Shown here piece after piece: positions 1 through 8,436 of a DNA stretch of 20,153 bases; within the stretch, counting starts at the first letter, position 1; each line of letters opens with the position of its first letter. The DNA lies in the NCBI GenBank assembly GCA_964343305.1, contig CAYFJO010000186.1:1-20153 (forward strand), in the 5' to 3' direction. Under the pieces are notes generated by a model. That model was not told the DNA's origin and did not search any database. It saw nothing but the letters and a program-made list of their open reading frames with translations. Source of the DNA: CAYFJO01 sp964343305 (GTDB taxonomy: Bacteria; Planctomycetota; Planctomycetia; Pirellulales; Pirellulaceae). The position numbers and the translations under genes were made by a program.

Positions 1-1913
1 ATCTTGCCGTCCGGACTCGCAGTCACGGCGGTGATCGGCTGGGAATGTCCGGCCAGGTTCGTCGGCGCGGCGGGCAATCGCCAGATGCGAATCGAGCCGT
101 CTTCGCCCGCCGAGGCGAACTGTTGATTGTCGGGATGAAACGCCAAGTCGTGGACGACGCCCGTGTGTCCGGAGACGCTAAGTTTGTCAGCTCCGTCGGC
201 GGTATTCCAGAGTTTGATCAAGCCCGTGAGTCCGCCGCCGGCAGTGAGCGTCGTGTCGCCGCTGAGCGCGACCGAAGCCACGGCGTCGGTGTGAGTGAAT
301 TGTCGCACGGCAGTTCCGGCGACGGGATCGAACACACGGACCGTTTTGTCGGTGCTGCCGACGATGGCGAGTTTGACGTCTTTGGACAGGGCAACCGAGT
401 TCACGGAGTCGGCGAATGTCGCCAATGTTTTGGGCGCGACGATGGGAAGTTGCCATCGTTTCACGGAGCCATCTTCGGCGGACGTGGCCAGGATTTGATT
501 TTCGGGATGATAGGCCAGGCCCGTGACGGCGGCGGTGTGCGCGCCGAGGACGCCTTGATCCGCGCCGTCGGCTGGATTCCACAATCGTACGACTCCGGCT
601 GCATCGCCAGACGCGAACTGTGCGCTGTCGGCTCGAAACTCAACCTGCCGCACTTCCACCAAATGACCGGCCAGCGTTCGCAGAGCCGCGCCGGTTGTGG
701 GCGTCCAGAGTCGCACGGTGTTGTCGGACGAACCGGTCGCCGCGAACTGGGCGTTGGCACTGACCGCGATCGAGTTCACTGGCTTTTCATGGCCCGCCAT
801 GGGCAACGGAGCGGTGGGCAACAACCAGATTCGAATCGTGCCATCTTCGCCCGCCGAGGCAACCCGTAGATTGTCCGTCAAAAAAGCGAGTGATCGAATG
901 GGACCCGTGTGCCCGGTCAACGTTAATCGATCGACGCCGTCGCTCGCGTTCCAAAATTTGAGCACTCCGTTTTCATCGCCGCCACCGACGATGGCGTTGT
1001 TGGGACTGATCGCGACGCTGGTGACGGGACCGGGTTGTCCCTCGAGCGCACGCACAAGAGCGCCACTTGTATTAGTGATAATTTGAACGACTTTGTCCGC
1101 ACCACCGGTCACCGTGGTCGGCGAGTTCAACGAGACCGCGACTGCTCGAACAGCGTCCGTGTGTCCCGCAAGCGTTCGCGGCGGTGTCACCGGCAATTGG
1201 AAAACACGGGCCATGCCATCCGCTCCGCCGGAAACGACCCATTGGTTGTTTGGATGAAACGCCAGTGCCGTGACGCCACCGTCGTGTGCCCCAATCAAGC
1301 CTTGCGCGGTGCTGTCGTTTGGGTTCCACAATCGAATCATGCCGTTCGCGTCGCCGCTGGCCGCCAGGTTGCTGTCGTTGCGGAAGGCAGCCGAAATGAC
1401 TTCCGCTTCGTGCCCTTGGAATGTGGCGACCAATTGGCCGTCTTCCAGTTTCCACAACCGGGCGGTTGTGTCGTCGCCGACGCTCAGCGCGTAGACACCG
1501 TTGACGCTGACGGCCAGCCGCCGGACGGCCATGGTGGCTTCGTGGCCGGAAAAAAGTTGCAGCGGTTCGGTCAGTGGCACGTCCCACAAACGGATTTGAT
1601 TATCTTGAGCACCGGATGCGACGACACGGCCATCGGGACTAATCGCAATACTCAGCACTTGTTCCGTGTGCCCGAGTAAACTCCTCAACTCCTCACCGGT
1701 CTTGGCGGTCCACAGTTTGATCGACTGGTCGGCGCTGGCCGTAGCGATCAACGAACCGTCCGTTGAGAATTGAACCATGTTCAGCGCCGCGCCGTGCCCG
1801 GTCAGCCGCGTTGGTGGCGGCACGGCGTCTTGCGCGATCGCAAAACTTGGTGAGATAGATGTTGCAATGACCAGAGGAAGGGTCATCCGTAGAATTCGTC
1901 CGTGACCGATCAT
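1..1913 (-). CDS. Secreted WD40-repeat protein, 3' end outside the window
   Basis: One reading frame stays open from an ATG at 1913 to the left edge: 637 codons with no stop, so the C-terminus is missing. The first ~28 residues look like a Sec signal peptide (RILRMTLPLVIATS, then SFAIAQ), so the protein is probably exported. From residue ~37 it is almost only WD40 blades: I count 14 complete blades and the start of a 15th, each with a GH (or variant) near its start and an IRLW/IKLW-type strand end. That is enough for two seven-bladed propellers. From blade 4 on, blades recur in groups of three with a 124-125 residue period. WD40 propellers are binding scaffolds, and no enzymatic domain is visible. 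In planctomycetes such repeats are often joined to cytochrome-type or other domains, which here would lie beyond the edge. No clear ribosome binding site precedes 1913; Met10 (codon at 1886) is an alternative start. Plus-strand frames across this region are antisense shadows. Confidence 0.9.
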   Translation of the reverse strand, partial: MIGHGRILRMTLPLVIATSISPSFAIAQDAVPPPTRLTGHGAALNMVQFSTDGSLIATASADQSIKLWTAKTGEELRSLLGHTEQVLSIAISPDGRVVASGAQDNQIRLWDVPLTEPLQLFSGHEATMAVRRLAVSVNGVYALSVGDDTTARLWKLEDGQLVATFQGHEAEVISAAFRNDSNLAASGDANGMIRLWNPNDSTAQGLIGAHDGGVTALAFHPNNQWVVSGGADGMARVFQLPVTPPRTLAGHTDAVRAVAVSLNSPTTVTGGADKVVQIITNTSGALVRALEGQPGPVTSVAISPNNAIVGGGDENGVLKFWNASDGVDRLTLTGHTGPIRSLAFLTDNLRVASAGEDGTIRIWLLPTAPLPMAGHEKPVNSIAVSANAQFAATGSSDNTVRLWTPTTGAALRTLAGHLVEVRQVEFRADSAQFASGDAAGVVRLWNPADGADQGVLGAHTAAVTGLAYHPENQILATSAEDGSVKRWQLPIVAPKTLATFADSVNSVALSKDVKLAIVGSTDKTVRVFDPVAGTAVRQFTHTDAVASVALSGDTTLTAGGGLTGLIKLWNTADGADKLSVSGHTGVVHDLAFHPDNQQFASAGEDGSIRIWRLPAAPTNLAGHSQPITAVTASPDGK

Positions 1914-2114
1914 GTGTGCATCGTTTGGAGGTAGGAGATAGGGTTACGGCCGGCAAGTGGGTCTGTATCGTCTAAGGATAACGTTCCGCACACTGGTTGC
2001 AACGTTTTCTTGGCCGGAATGATAATCTGTTTGTGCCGCCTTTCTGCTTAGCGCGGCCTCGGTTGTGCGTTATTATGACAGGTAACCTCTGTTTCGTGAG
2101 CGTGAGAAGGATTG

Positions 2115-3404
2115 ATGTGGGTACGAAAGCAAATTGACATCAATTGGACCGACTTGGTGTTCGGAATTGGACGGTCCATTTGCTCACGCGACCGGGAGTC
2201 GGTTCAACAAGCGTTGGAACGCGCGTGGTCGGTCGACGAAGATGGCGCGAGCGACGCCTTTGCCTGTCTGTCAATTCGGACGGGATTTGATCTGTTGCTG
2301 GACCGGCTAGGCTGGCCGCCGGGCAGCGAACTGTTGATGTCGGCCGTGACGATCGGCGACATGGTGCGGATTGTCGAGCATCACGACTTGGTGCCCGTTC
2401 CGGTGGATCTCGACGTGCGAACGCTGGCTCCGAAATTGGATGCGATTCGGCGCGCGATCACACCGAAGACGAAAGCCATTGTGGTCGCCCACTTGTTTGG
2501 CAGCCGTGTGCCGATGGAACCGATCATGGCCATTGCCCGCGAGCACGGACTGATGGTGATCGAAGATTGCGCACAAGCTTTTGAAGGCGACGGCTATCGA
2601 GGTCACGAAGATGCCGACGTGTCGATGTTTAGTTTCGGTCCGATCAAGACAGCCACGGCGCTGGGCGGAGCGATCCTTCGCGTCCGCGACCGGGCGATGC
2701 TCGAACAAATGCAAGCGCGCTATCGCGAATACCCCGCTCAAAGCCGGACATCGTACTGTCTGCGGTTGCTGAAATTCGGCGGAATCAAGATCCTTTCCAC
2801 GCGATGGTTCTTGGGCGCTGTGGCAAAGGTGAGCCGTTGGATCGGACGCGATCACGATGGTTTGGCCAGTCATGTTGCGCGAGGGTTCGCGGGTCCCGGC
2901 TTCTTTGACCGCATTCGAAAGCAACCCGCCGCACCATTGCTGGCCATGATACAGCGTCAAATTCGAAACTGTACGCAACAAAAGATCGAACTGCGTGCCT
3001 CGCGTGGACGGCTGTTGATTGAACTGCTCAATGGATCGGTCGTGCGTCCCGGCGCGGGTGCCGAGCATCATTCACATTGGGTGTTTCCGATCCTTGTCGA
3101 CGAGCCGCGCAAGTTGATGGAAGAACTGTGGCGAGCCGGTTTTGACGCCACCCAGGGACAAAGCCACTGCGTCGTCGACCCGCTGAACGACGGCGACGGG
3201 TTGGTTGCACGCGATGCCCATTGCATGGTCGCGCAAACGGTGTTCCTGCCGTTCTCGACTTTGATGACGCCGACTTGCTTGGAACGCATGGCGGAAATCG
3301 TTCGCGCGGAATGCCCGCGGCCGTTTGTGATGTCGACCGAGCACGGTGACGCATCTCACACCGATTCAGACCAGACTGCCGTGGCCGGACCTTCACATTC
3401 ATGA
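2115..3404 (+). CDS. DegT/DnrJ/EryC1/StrS-family PLP-dependent aminotransferase-like protein
   Basis: A 429-residue protein of the type I fold PLP family that includes sugar aminotransferases. Seen: a segment around residue 123 (AIVVAHLFGSRVPM), then VIEDCAQAFEGD near 149-159, whose Asp (about 151) fits the residue that contacts the PLP pyridine nitrogen. Next comes SMFSFGPIKTATALGGA, where the Lys near 178 fits the Schiff-base lysine. The family usually has GEGG after this lysine; here it reads ALGG, so the active site is divergent. Residues ~195-285 form a long, basic, probably helical section. I chose ATG 2115 over TTG 2112 because GAGAAGG at 2104-2110 lies 4 nt upstream of 2115 but only 1 nt from 2112. 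The stop overlaps the next start (ATGA at 3401-3404), which implies translational coupling to the transporter gene. Substrate unknown; a sugar or amino-compound transaminase is the family expectation only. Confidence 0.85.
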   Translation: MWVRKQIDINWTDLVFGIGRSICSRDRESVQQALERAWSVDEDGASDAFACLSIRTGFDLLLDRLGWPPGSELLMSAVTIGDMVRIVEHHDLVPVPVDLDVRTLAPKLDAIRRAITPKTKAIVVAHLFGSRVPMEPIMAIAREHGLMVIEDCAQAFEGDGYRGHEDADVSMFSFGPIKTATALGGAILRVRDRAMLEQMQARYREYPAQSRTSYCLRLLKFGGIKILSTRWFLGAVAKVSRWIGRDHDGLASHVARGFAGPGFFDRIRKQPAAPLLAMIQRQIRNCTQQKIELRASRGRLLIELLNGSVVRPGAGAEHHSHWVFPILVDEPRKLMEELWRAGFDATQGQSHCVVDPLNDGDGLVARDAHCMVAQTVFLPFSTLMTPTCLERMAEIVRAECPRPFVMSTEHGDASHTDSDQTAVAGPSHS

Positions 3405-4825
3405 AGAACCTGAAGACTCTGGCATTGGTCGGCGGACCGTTGGTTGCGGTAGCGATAGGATTTGTATTGAGCAAGTTTGATTGTCCACAGCCGATCTGGT
3501 GGACAGTCGCTATCACAACCTGGGTTGCGGCCTGGTGGGTTTTTGAGCCGATTCCCATTCCGGCGACGTCTCTGATTCCCTTCTTCGCATTTCCACTCGG
3601 CGGCGTTGTCGACAGTACTCAAATCTCGACATCGTATGGGCATTGGCTAATTCTGTTGCTGATGGGCGGATTCTTGTTGTCTACCGCGATGGAAAAGAGC
3701 GGGGCGCACCGTCGATTGGCGCTGATGATGGTGCGTGCCGTAGGTGGATCCGATGGCCGACGACTGGTGCTTGGGTTCATGATTGCGTCGGCAGTCCTTT
3801 CCATGTGGATCTCGAATACGGCGACTGCGCTAATGCTCCTTCCAATTGCGTTGGCAGTATTGGATCAAGCGATTGAAAGGGAGAAGCTCGCTGTACCGTT
3901 GTTGTTGGGCGTTGCCTTTGGGGCAAATATTGGCGGCATTGGAACTCCTGTGGGAACACCGCCTAATTTGTTGTGCATGGAGTACGCAGCCAAGTTCAGC
4001 GGCGAGTGGGGATTCATGCGTTGGATGAAAATTGGCGTGCCCGTTGTGATCATTCTCGTGCCGCTCACCTGGTTATGGCTAACGCGTGGCTTGAAGCTGC
4101 GCGAGCCGATCGTGATTCCCGATCCTGGCAAGTGGCGAACCGAAGAGATGCGCGTCTTGACGGTGTTTACGATCACCGCGTTGCTTTGGATCACGCGTAG
4201 TGAGCCGTTTGGCGGCTGGAACGGAATTCTCGAATCGTTTTGGGACTATGAGCGAGTGAAAGGCAAGCCGATGGTCACGGATAGTTCCGTGGCATTGATG
4301 ATGGTCGTCACGATGTTTCTTGTACCAAGTGGAAATGGCAGTGGCGAAAAGTTGCTCGATTGGGAGACGGCCGCAAACGTTCCCTGGGGATTGTTGCTGT
4401 TGTTTGGTGGCGGCCTGGCGATTGGTAAAGCCTTCGACCAATCGGGACTTGGTCAAGAAATCGGGAATGTGCTGTCGGGGGTAACATCGATGTACGTGAT
4501 CTTCATGATTGCCACGATTTGCCTGACGATGACATTTTTGACCGAAGTCACGTCGAACACCGCCACTACCGCGTTGATGCTGCCGATCCTTTTGGGTGCC
4601 TGTCAAGGCAAGGATGGCAATCTGGTTATTGCTCCCGAGTTGTTGATGGTACCTGCGGCAATCAGTGCAAGTTGCGCGTTTATGTTGCCGGTCGCCACGG
4701 CACCCAATGCCATCGTATTCGGCACTGATCAAATCACCACACGAGCGATGGTACGCAATGGGTTCGTTCTCAATTTGATCGGCGCTATTGTCATCACGGC
4801 TGCCAGCTATCTCCTGTTGAGTTAA
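3401..4825 (+). CDS. SLC13/DASS-family sodium:anion symporter
   Basis: A 474-residue inner-membrane protein with about a dozen hydrophobic segments. It shows the internal two-fold repeat of the divalent anion:Na+ symporter family (CitT, SdcS and VcINDY relatives). Each half carries the SNT signature: ISNTATALMLLPIA near residues 137-150 and TSNTATTALMLPIL near 384-397. Each is followed by a proline-containing ligand/Na+ loop: GTPVGTPPN near 181-189 and VATAPNAIVFGT near 431-442. Both Na+-binding clamshells therefore look intact, and transport of a dicarboxylate, sulfate or similar anion with Na+ is expected. The substrate cannot be assigned. The start overlaps the stop of the PLP-enzyme gene by 4 nt, and the next gene begins 5 nt after this stop, so the three genes almost certainly share a transcript. 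Length is typical of bacterial members. Confidence 0.93.
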   Translation: MKNLKTLALVGGPLVAVAIGFVLSKFDCPQPIWWTVAITTWVAAWWVFEPIPIPATSLIPFFAFPLGGVVDSTQISTSYGHWLILLLMGGFLLSTAMEKSGAHRRLALMMVRAVGGSDGRRLVLGFMIASAVLSMWISNTATALMLLPIALAVLDQAIEREKLAVPLLLGVAFGANIGGIGTPVGTPPNLLCMEYAAKFSGEWGFMRWMKIGVPVVIILVPLTWLWLTRGLKLREPIVIPDPGKWRTEEMRVLTVFTITALLWITRSEPFGGWNGILESFWDYERVKGKPMVTDSSVALMMVVTMFLVPSGNGSGEKLLDWETAANVPWGLLLLFGGGLAIGKAFDQSGLGQEIGNVLSGVTSMYVIFMIATICLTMTFLTEVTSNTATTALMLPILLGACQGKDGNLVIAPELLMVPAAISASCAFMLPVATAPNAIVFGTDQITTRAMVRNGFVLNLIGAIVITAASYLLLS

Positions 4826-4830
4826 CTGTC

Positions 4831-5466
4831 ATGTCGCATCAAGTCATATATTCTTCGCCCGACGAATTGCCGATTGCGATCGAGCGCTTGCAGGGCGGCG
4901 CGATTGACGCCGTCTGTACGGTTGAGCCCATGACGCCGCATGCGATTTTTCCCGGCGCGTTTAATCCGTTGCACGAGGGGCATCGCCAGATCGTCGCGCA
5001 CGCCGAACAAGAGTTCGACACGACGATTGCTTTCGAAATCTCGATCGTCAACGTGGACAAACCTCCGCTGGATCGAGACGAAACGCGGCAACGCATCGTC
5101 CAATTCGAATCCAATGCGATTGTTTACCTGACGCGCGCGGCGACGTTCGTGGAGAAATCTCGACTGTTTCCCCAGTCAAGGTTTCTTATCGGCGCCGACA
5201 CGCTCGTCCGAATTGCTGATCCGCGGTATTGCGGCGATCCGCACGCTAGCGACAATGCGATCGACGAGATTGGTGCCCAGGGGTGCCGTTTTCTCGTTTA
5301 CGGCCGCATGATCGAAAGCGAATTTCGAACGCTCACGCAACTGGATCTTCCCGCTCGGTTGCGGAGCATTTGCCGCGAAATCCCAGAGTCAGAGTTTCGA
5401 GCGGATATTTCCTCGACCAACATCCGTTCGGCCCATTCCAACAAAAACGACTCAGATCTGAAATGA
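4831..5466 (+). CDS. NadD-like (NMNAT-type) nucleotidyltransferase
   Basis: A 211-residue protein of the HxGH nucleotidyltransferase superfamily, closest in look to nicotinate/nicotinamide mononucleotide adenylyltransferases. Seen: IFPGAFNPLHEGHRQIV at residues ~39-55, with His48 and His51 as the HxGH nucleotide-binding pair. FLIGADTLVRI lies at 118-128, and ISSTNIR at 193-199 matches the conserved ISST.IR C-terminal signature. The first ~33 residues precede the Rossmann core and match nothing I recognise; Met34 (codon at 4930) could be an internal start. It lies 5 nt after the transporter stop and completes the operon. The family transfers AMP (or CMP) to a phosphorylated acceptor with release of pyrophosphate. 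Its place beside a PLP enzyme and an anion transporter suggests that the acceptor may not be NMN. The superfamily is clear, the exact reaction is not. Confidence 0.8.
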   Translation: MSHQVIYSSPDELPIAIERLQGGAIDAVCTVEPMTPHAIFPGAFNPLHEGHRQIVAHAEQEFDTTIAFEISIVNVDKPPLDRDETRQRIVQFESNAIVYLTRAATFVEKSRLFPQSRFLIGADTLVRIADPRYCGDPHASDNAIDEIGAQGCRFLVYGRMIESEFRTLTQLDLPARLRSICREIPESEFRADISSTNIRSAHSNKNDSDLK

Positions 5467-5532
5467 CGAGTAGCTGCTGTCACCAGACGGCGGAATCCAC
5501 GCTCTGGCGAGCGTAGCTACAACCAGCAGGCT

Positions 5533-6228
5533 TTAGGAATTTTCCAAGACCCATTTCACTGCGTGGCGGCTCAATGCGGCGCTGTTTTTCAAGCTGAGTT
5601 TATCCTTGATATGCTCGCGGTGAGTTTCGATCGTCTTGATGCTGAGCCGAAGTTTGGTCGCGATTTCGCGTGTTGAGCAGCCGTTTCCGATCAATTCAAA
5701 TACTTCCAGTTCGCGATCCGAAAGTTTGCTGATCGTCGAACTCTCCTTGGGGACTTTTCCTTGCGTCGCGCCCAGCACCAGGCGGTCTGTCATTTCCGCG
5801 CTGAGATAAATGTGGCCGCTCAATACGCTGCGGATGGCGTCGACCACTTTTTCCGTCGCTTCTTGCTTGTTGATGTATCCCTGCGCCCCGGCGTGCAACG
5901 CTCGTTCGGCAAACAGCGTTTCGTCGTGCATGGAAGACACCAGCATCTTCACGTTGTCGTCCTTCGCACGAATCCGCTTGATCAAGTCGATGCCGTTGCC
6001 GTCTTTCAGAGAGATGTCAATGACGACCAAGTCGGGGTTCGCCTCTTCTAGGATCTGCAGCCCTTCTTCGACACTGGTCGCTTGGGCGCAGACATCCAAG
6101 TCGGACTCATCCGAAATCAGTTGTGCCAGGCCATGTCGGACCAGCGCGTGGTCGTCCACGATCATGATGCGTGCCACCGAATTTGTCTCGGGCTCAGCCG
6201 AATTTGTCTCGGGTTCATTCGTGCTCAT
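5533..6228 (-). CDS. NarL/FixJ-type response regulator (REC-LuxR HTH)
   Basis: A 231-residue two-component regulator. The receiver domain spans residues ~19-140: acidic pair Asp25-Asp26 (MIVDDH), phospho-acceptor Asp71 in VVIDISL, the Ser of LVSSMHD near 98 and the conserved Lys of YINKQE near 120. After a short linker a LuxR/GerE helix-turn-helix covers ~165-231, with LSDRELEVFELIGNG and the recognition helix STREIATKLRLSIKTIETH. It should bind DNA as a dimer once phosphorylated. The ATG at 6228 is preceded by AGGA about 8 nt upstream and lies inside the last codons of the kinase gene (14-nt overlap), so the two are translationally coupled and surely partners. Residues 5-18 are a seven-residue tandem duplication (EPETNSA, EPETNSV) ahead of the receiver. 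Target genes unknown. Confidence 0.95.
   Translation of the reverse strand: MSTNEPETNSAEPETNSVARIMIVDDHALVRHGLAQLISDESDLDVCAQATSVEEGLQILEEANPDLVVIDISLKDGNGIDLIKRIRAKDDNVKMLVSSMHDETLFAERALHAGAQGYINKQEATEKVVDAIRSVLSGHIYLSAEMTDRLVLGATQGKVPKESSTISKLSDRELEVFELIGNGCSTREIATKLRLSIKTIETHREHIKDKLSLKNSAALSRHAVKWVLENS
6175..6216 (-). repeat. Two tandem copies of a 21-bp unit inside the regulator gene
   Basis: Two adjacent 21-nt units, 19 of 21 identical (both containing CCCGAGACAAATTCGG), encode EPETNSA and EPETNSV at the N-terminus of the NarL-type regulator. The unit is a multiple of three, so the frame is kept. It lengthens the disordered, acidic leader before the receiver domain. Confidence 0.9.
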
Positions 6229-7633
6229 TCACTTGATCCTGTTTCATAGTACATGTCACCACAGTGCCGATATCTTTTTTGGATCGGATGTCAAACGATG
6301 CCCCAATTGCGTTGGAGCGATATCGCATGCTGCGGAGCCCGATTCCCGAGGCGCCGTTGGATGATTCACCCATGCCAACACCGTCATCACATATTTGCAG
6401 GATGACCCGGTCCCCCTCGGTTTCCAGCCGAACGAGGATGCTATTCGCTTCGGCATGTTTCACCGCATTATTTATCGACTCTTGAGCGATTCGATACAAG
6501 TGGGTTGCCGCGTCATTATTCTCGACCGGGACGGGAATATCGCATTGAAAGTGGCAAGGCAGTCCCACTCGCTGGCCGACGCTTTGAACCAACTGCTCCA
6601 GCGCGACCATCAGCCCGTTGGCGTCAAGTTCGACGGGCCGCAGCCCTCGAATCGCGTGCCGAACTTCGGCCAGCGTCTGTTGAGTTGCCTTGAACATCTC
6701 GTCGGCAAGTTGGGCTTCGGGGGCATCTCGATCGGCAAGTTTGTGGGCCAGGCTGCGGGCCATATAACCCAGACCCGTCAACTCTTGGCCGACACTGTCA
6801 TGCAAATCATGGCTAATGCGTTGTTGTTCGCGCCCGCTGGCTTCCATCACATCGCGCTCCAACTGACGTTGCTCGGTGATGTCGGCGGCGACACCAGCGA
6901 CGCGGTAAATCTCGCCATTCGCATTTCGAATCGCAACGCCGCGGTCCCAAATCCAGCGGATCGAACCGTCGGGACGGACGATGCGGTATTGTTCGGCAAA
7001 CTGGTCCCTCTGCATGTCACCGCGCAACGCCTTGGCCACGCGGGCCTGGTCATCGGGGTGAATCGCATTGGTCCATTCGTCAAAGTGATCGTACAATCCA
7101 TGGCGCGGGCGGTCCCAGATCTTTTCATAAGCGGGACTGACGTACAACAATCGCCAACCCTGGTGATCGAGCAACCAGAACACTTCACTCATGTGCTCCG
7201 TCAATTGCCGGAATCGCTCTTCGCTGGAACGCAATGATCTGTGGAGGTCGTGCCGTTCGATGGCGTAACGTAATGCCCGCTGCAGAAGATCCCGTCTCAG
7301 GTTATCTTTGACCAGATAATCTTGTGCCCCTTGTTTCACCGATTCCACTGCGACCGACTCTTCTCCCAAACCACTCACGACAACAATCGGTGTGTCGCGA
7401 ACATGGTTTCGTATTTTCAGAAAGGTGTCGAGTCCCTGACTATCAGGCAGCGAAAGGTCCAAAATCACGACATCGATGCCGCCACAGCTTAAACGCTGGA
7501 TTGCTTGAGCCAGATTCTTCGCCGATTCAGTTGCAAAACTTTTCGGCGGCGCGGCGGTCAGCATCGATTGAATAATCTTTGCGTCGGCATCGCTGTCTTC
7601 AACGAGAAGAACATTGTAAGTAGTTTCGTTCAT
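6215..7633 (-). CDS. Hybrid sensor histidine kinase: REC-PAS-HisKA_3-HATPase
   Basis: A 472-residue protein from ATG 7633. An N-terminal receiver (~6-122) has Asp13/Asp15, phospho-acceptor Asp59 in VVILDLSLPDS and Lys109 (YLVKD). A PAS fold (~138-258) has the FWLLD, YVSPAYEKIW and PDGSIRWIWD elements of the PAS_3 group. The HisKA_3 dimerisation/phosphotransfer helix carries the H-box ISHDLHDSVGQEL, with His278 as the likely phosphosite. The NarX/DegS-type ATPase domain has an N-box (INNAVKHAEA, ~387-396), DDGVG (~416-420) and GIGLRSM (~430-436). No membrane segment is visible, so it should be cytoplasmic. The frame extends upstream to a TTG at 7723, but that adds 30 residues unlike any domain, and receivers usually start right at the N-terminus; the ribosome binding site at 7633 is weak. 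The N-terminal receiver suggests control of the kinase by another kinase. The gene overlaps its cognate regulator by 14 nt. Confidence 0.93.
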   Translation of the reverse strand: MNETTYNVLLVEDSDADAKIIQSMLTAAPPKSFATESAKNLAQAIQRLSCGGIDVVILDLSLPDSQGLDTFLKIRNHVRDTPIVVVSGLGEESVAVESVKQGAQDYLVKDNLRRDLLQRALRYAIERHDLHRSLRSSEERFRQLTEHMSEVFWLLDHQGWRLLYVSPAYEKIWDRPRHGLYDHFDEWTNAIHPDDQARVAKALRGDMQRDQFAEQYRIVRPDGSIRWIWDRGVAIRNANGEIYRVAGVAADITEQRQLERDVMEASGREQQRISHDLHDSVGQELTGLGYMARSLAHKLADRDAPEAQLADEMFKATQQTLAEVRHAIRGLRPVELDANGLMVALEQLVQSVGQRVGLPCHFQCDIPVPVENNDAATHLYRIAQESINNAVKHAEANSILVRLETEGDRVILQICDDGVGMGESSNGASGIGLRSMRYRSNAIGASFDIRSKKDIGTVVTCTMKQDQVNEHE

Positions 7634-7929
7634 GAAACGCGGCCTGTGGGCACAATGGAACCAGCGATCGCGTACGGTTGGTTGAATACGTTCGTAGCCG
7701 CAAGCCCGCTTGCCAATGGACAAGTTGGCAGCTTGTCGCTACGGACAATCCAAATGGAGGCATAGTGCCATATTACCAGATCGGTGAATTTCACTATCTC
7801 GTCCCGGCTCGTCTATCGGAGTTTCCCCCACCCGAAAGTCACTTTTACCCCGATTTTTGTGCGACATTTTTATGATCACAATAATCCTATCGGAAACGTT
7901 AGCACCCTATTTTATACCGGGGAATGATC
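7634..7929. promoter_or_regulatory. Divergent intergenic region between kinase and hemerythrin genes
   Basis: About 296 bp separate the kinase start from the hemerythrin start and must hold promoters in both directions. The right half (7840-7920) is AT-rich compared with its surroundings. I see a direct repeat CTCGTC at both ends of CTCGTCCCGGCTCGTC (7799-7814), but no promoter boxes I would defend. GGGGA at 7919-7923 is the ribosome binding site for the start at 7930. Confidence 0.4.
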
Positions 7930-8430
7930 ATGTCCGTTGTCGCAACTTCCACTGTCTCACTCAATCCCGTTTTTCTGCGGGAAATCAAGGAAGTCAATCA
8001 AGAGCTTTGGCAGCTCGTTTCGCGAGCCCGCGAAATGTGCTCAAAACCGGCCAACATGCGATTACATCGTCACTTTTTCGTTACAATGCTGGCGCGTTTT
8101 CGAGACAATTTGGCATTGCATTTTTCGCTAGAAGAGTTTTATGGTTACTTTGATGAACCGATCGACGTTTCACCACAATTGGCCGAACAGGCGGAGCAAC
8201 TGAGGGCGGAACATCGCACGCTGTATTCCGAGTTGTCGGCCATCGCGGAAAGAGCGGAAACGATGGTCCGCGAAAAACGATTCAGCCGCACCAGCCAACG
8301 GCTTGCTCTGCGGGTCATTGGGTTCCTCGATCAATTCGAAGAGCACGAGAAGCGGGAAGATGAATTGATCCTGCAAATGTTGGACGACGAGATCCTAGCT
8401 TGCAAACAAAACGGGCCAACAACAAGGTAG
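7930..8430 (+). CDS. Hemerythrin-like (HHE) four-helix protein
   Basis: A 166-residue, all-helical, probably cytoplasmic protein. Four helices fit a hemerythrin HHE bundle. Possible iron ligands: His64 and Glu68 in the HxxxE motif (ALHFSLEE), His95 (RAEHRTLYSEL), and His139 with Asp144 (HEKRED). Two usual ligands seem absent: helix A has Asn where a His is expected (KEVNQELW), and the second His of HxxxH in helix C is a Tyr. The metal site may therefore be incomplete or altered. I chose ATG 7930 over 7924 because GGGGA at 7919-7923 is 6 nt upstream of 7930 and touches 7924. The family binds O2, NO or iron through a diiron centre. The gene is followed 6 nt later by a receiver protein and is divergent from a kinase operon, which suggests a sensory role. 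Confidence 0.75.
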   Translation: MSVVATSTVSLNPVFLREIKEVNQELWQLVSRAREMCSKPANMRLHRHFFVTMLARFRDNLALHFSLEEFYGYFDEPIDVSPQLAEQAEQLRAEHRTLYSELSAIAERAETMVREKRFSRTSQRLALRVIGFLDQFEEHEKREDELILQMLDDEILACKQNGPTTR

Positions 8431-8436
8431 TTGAGA

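Noticed and set aside
45..869. Long plus-strand frame at the left end
   Set aside because: It is the antisense shadow of the WD40 gene; the minus frame shows repeated GH...W blades and stays open for 637 codons.
2071..2076. TATTAT as a -10 box for the three-gene operon
   Set aside because: No matching -35 box lies at a normal distance; promoter calls in this group from sequence alone are unreliable.
5500..5520. GGCGAGCGTAGCTAC near 5507 as a dispersed repeat related to the GTAGCG/GCTACG motifs at 9288-9331
   Set aside because: The similarity is only a few bases; without a genome search it cannot be separated from chance.
7634..7723. Longer kinase start at TTG 7723
   Set aside because: The added 30 residues resemble no domain, and receiver domains normally begin within a few residues of the start.
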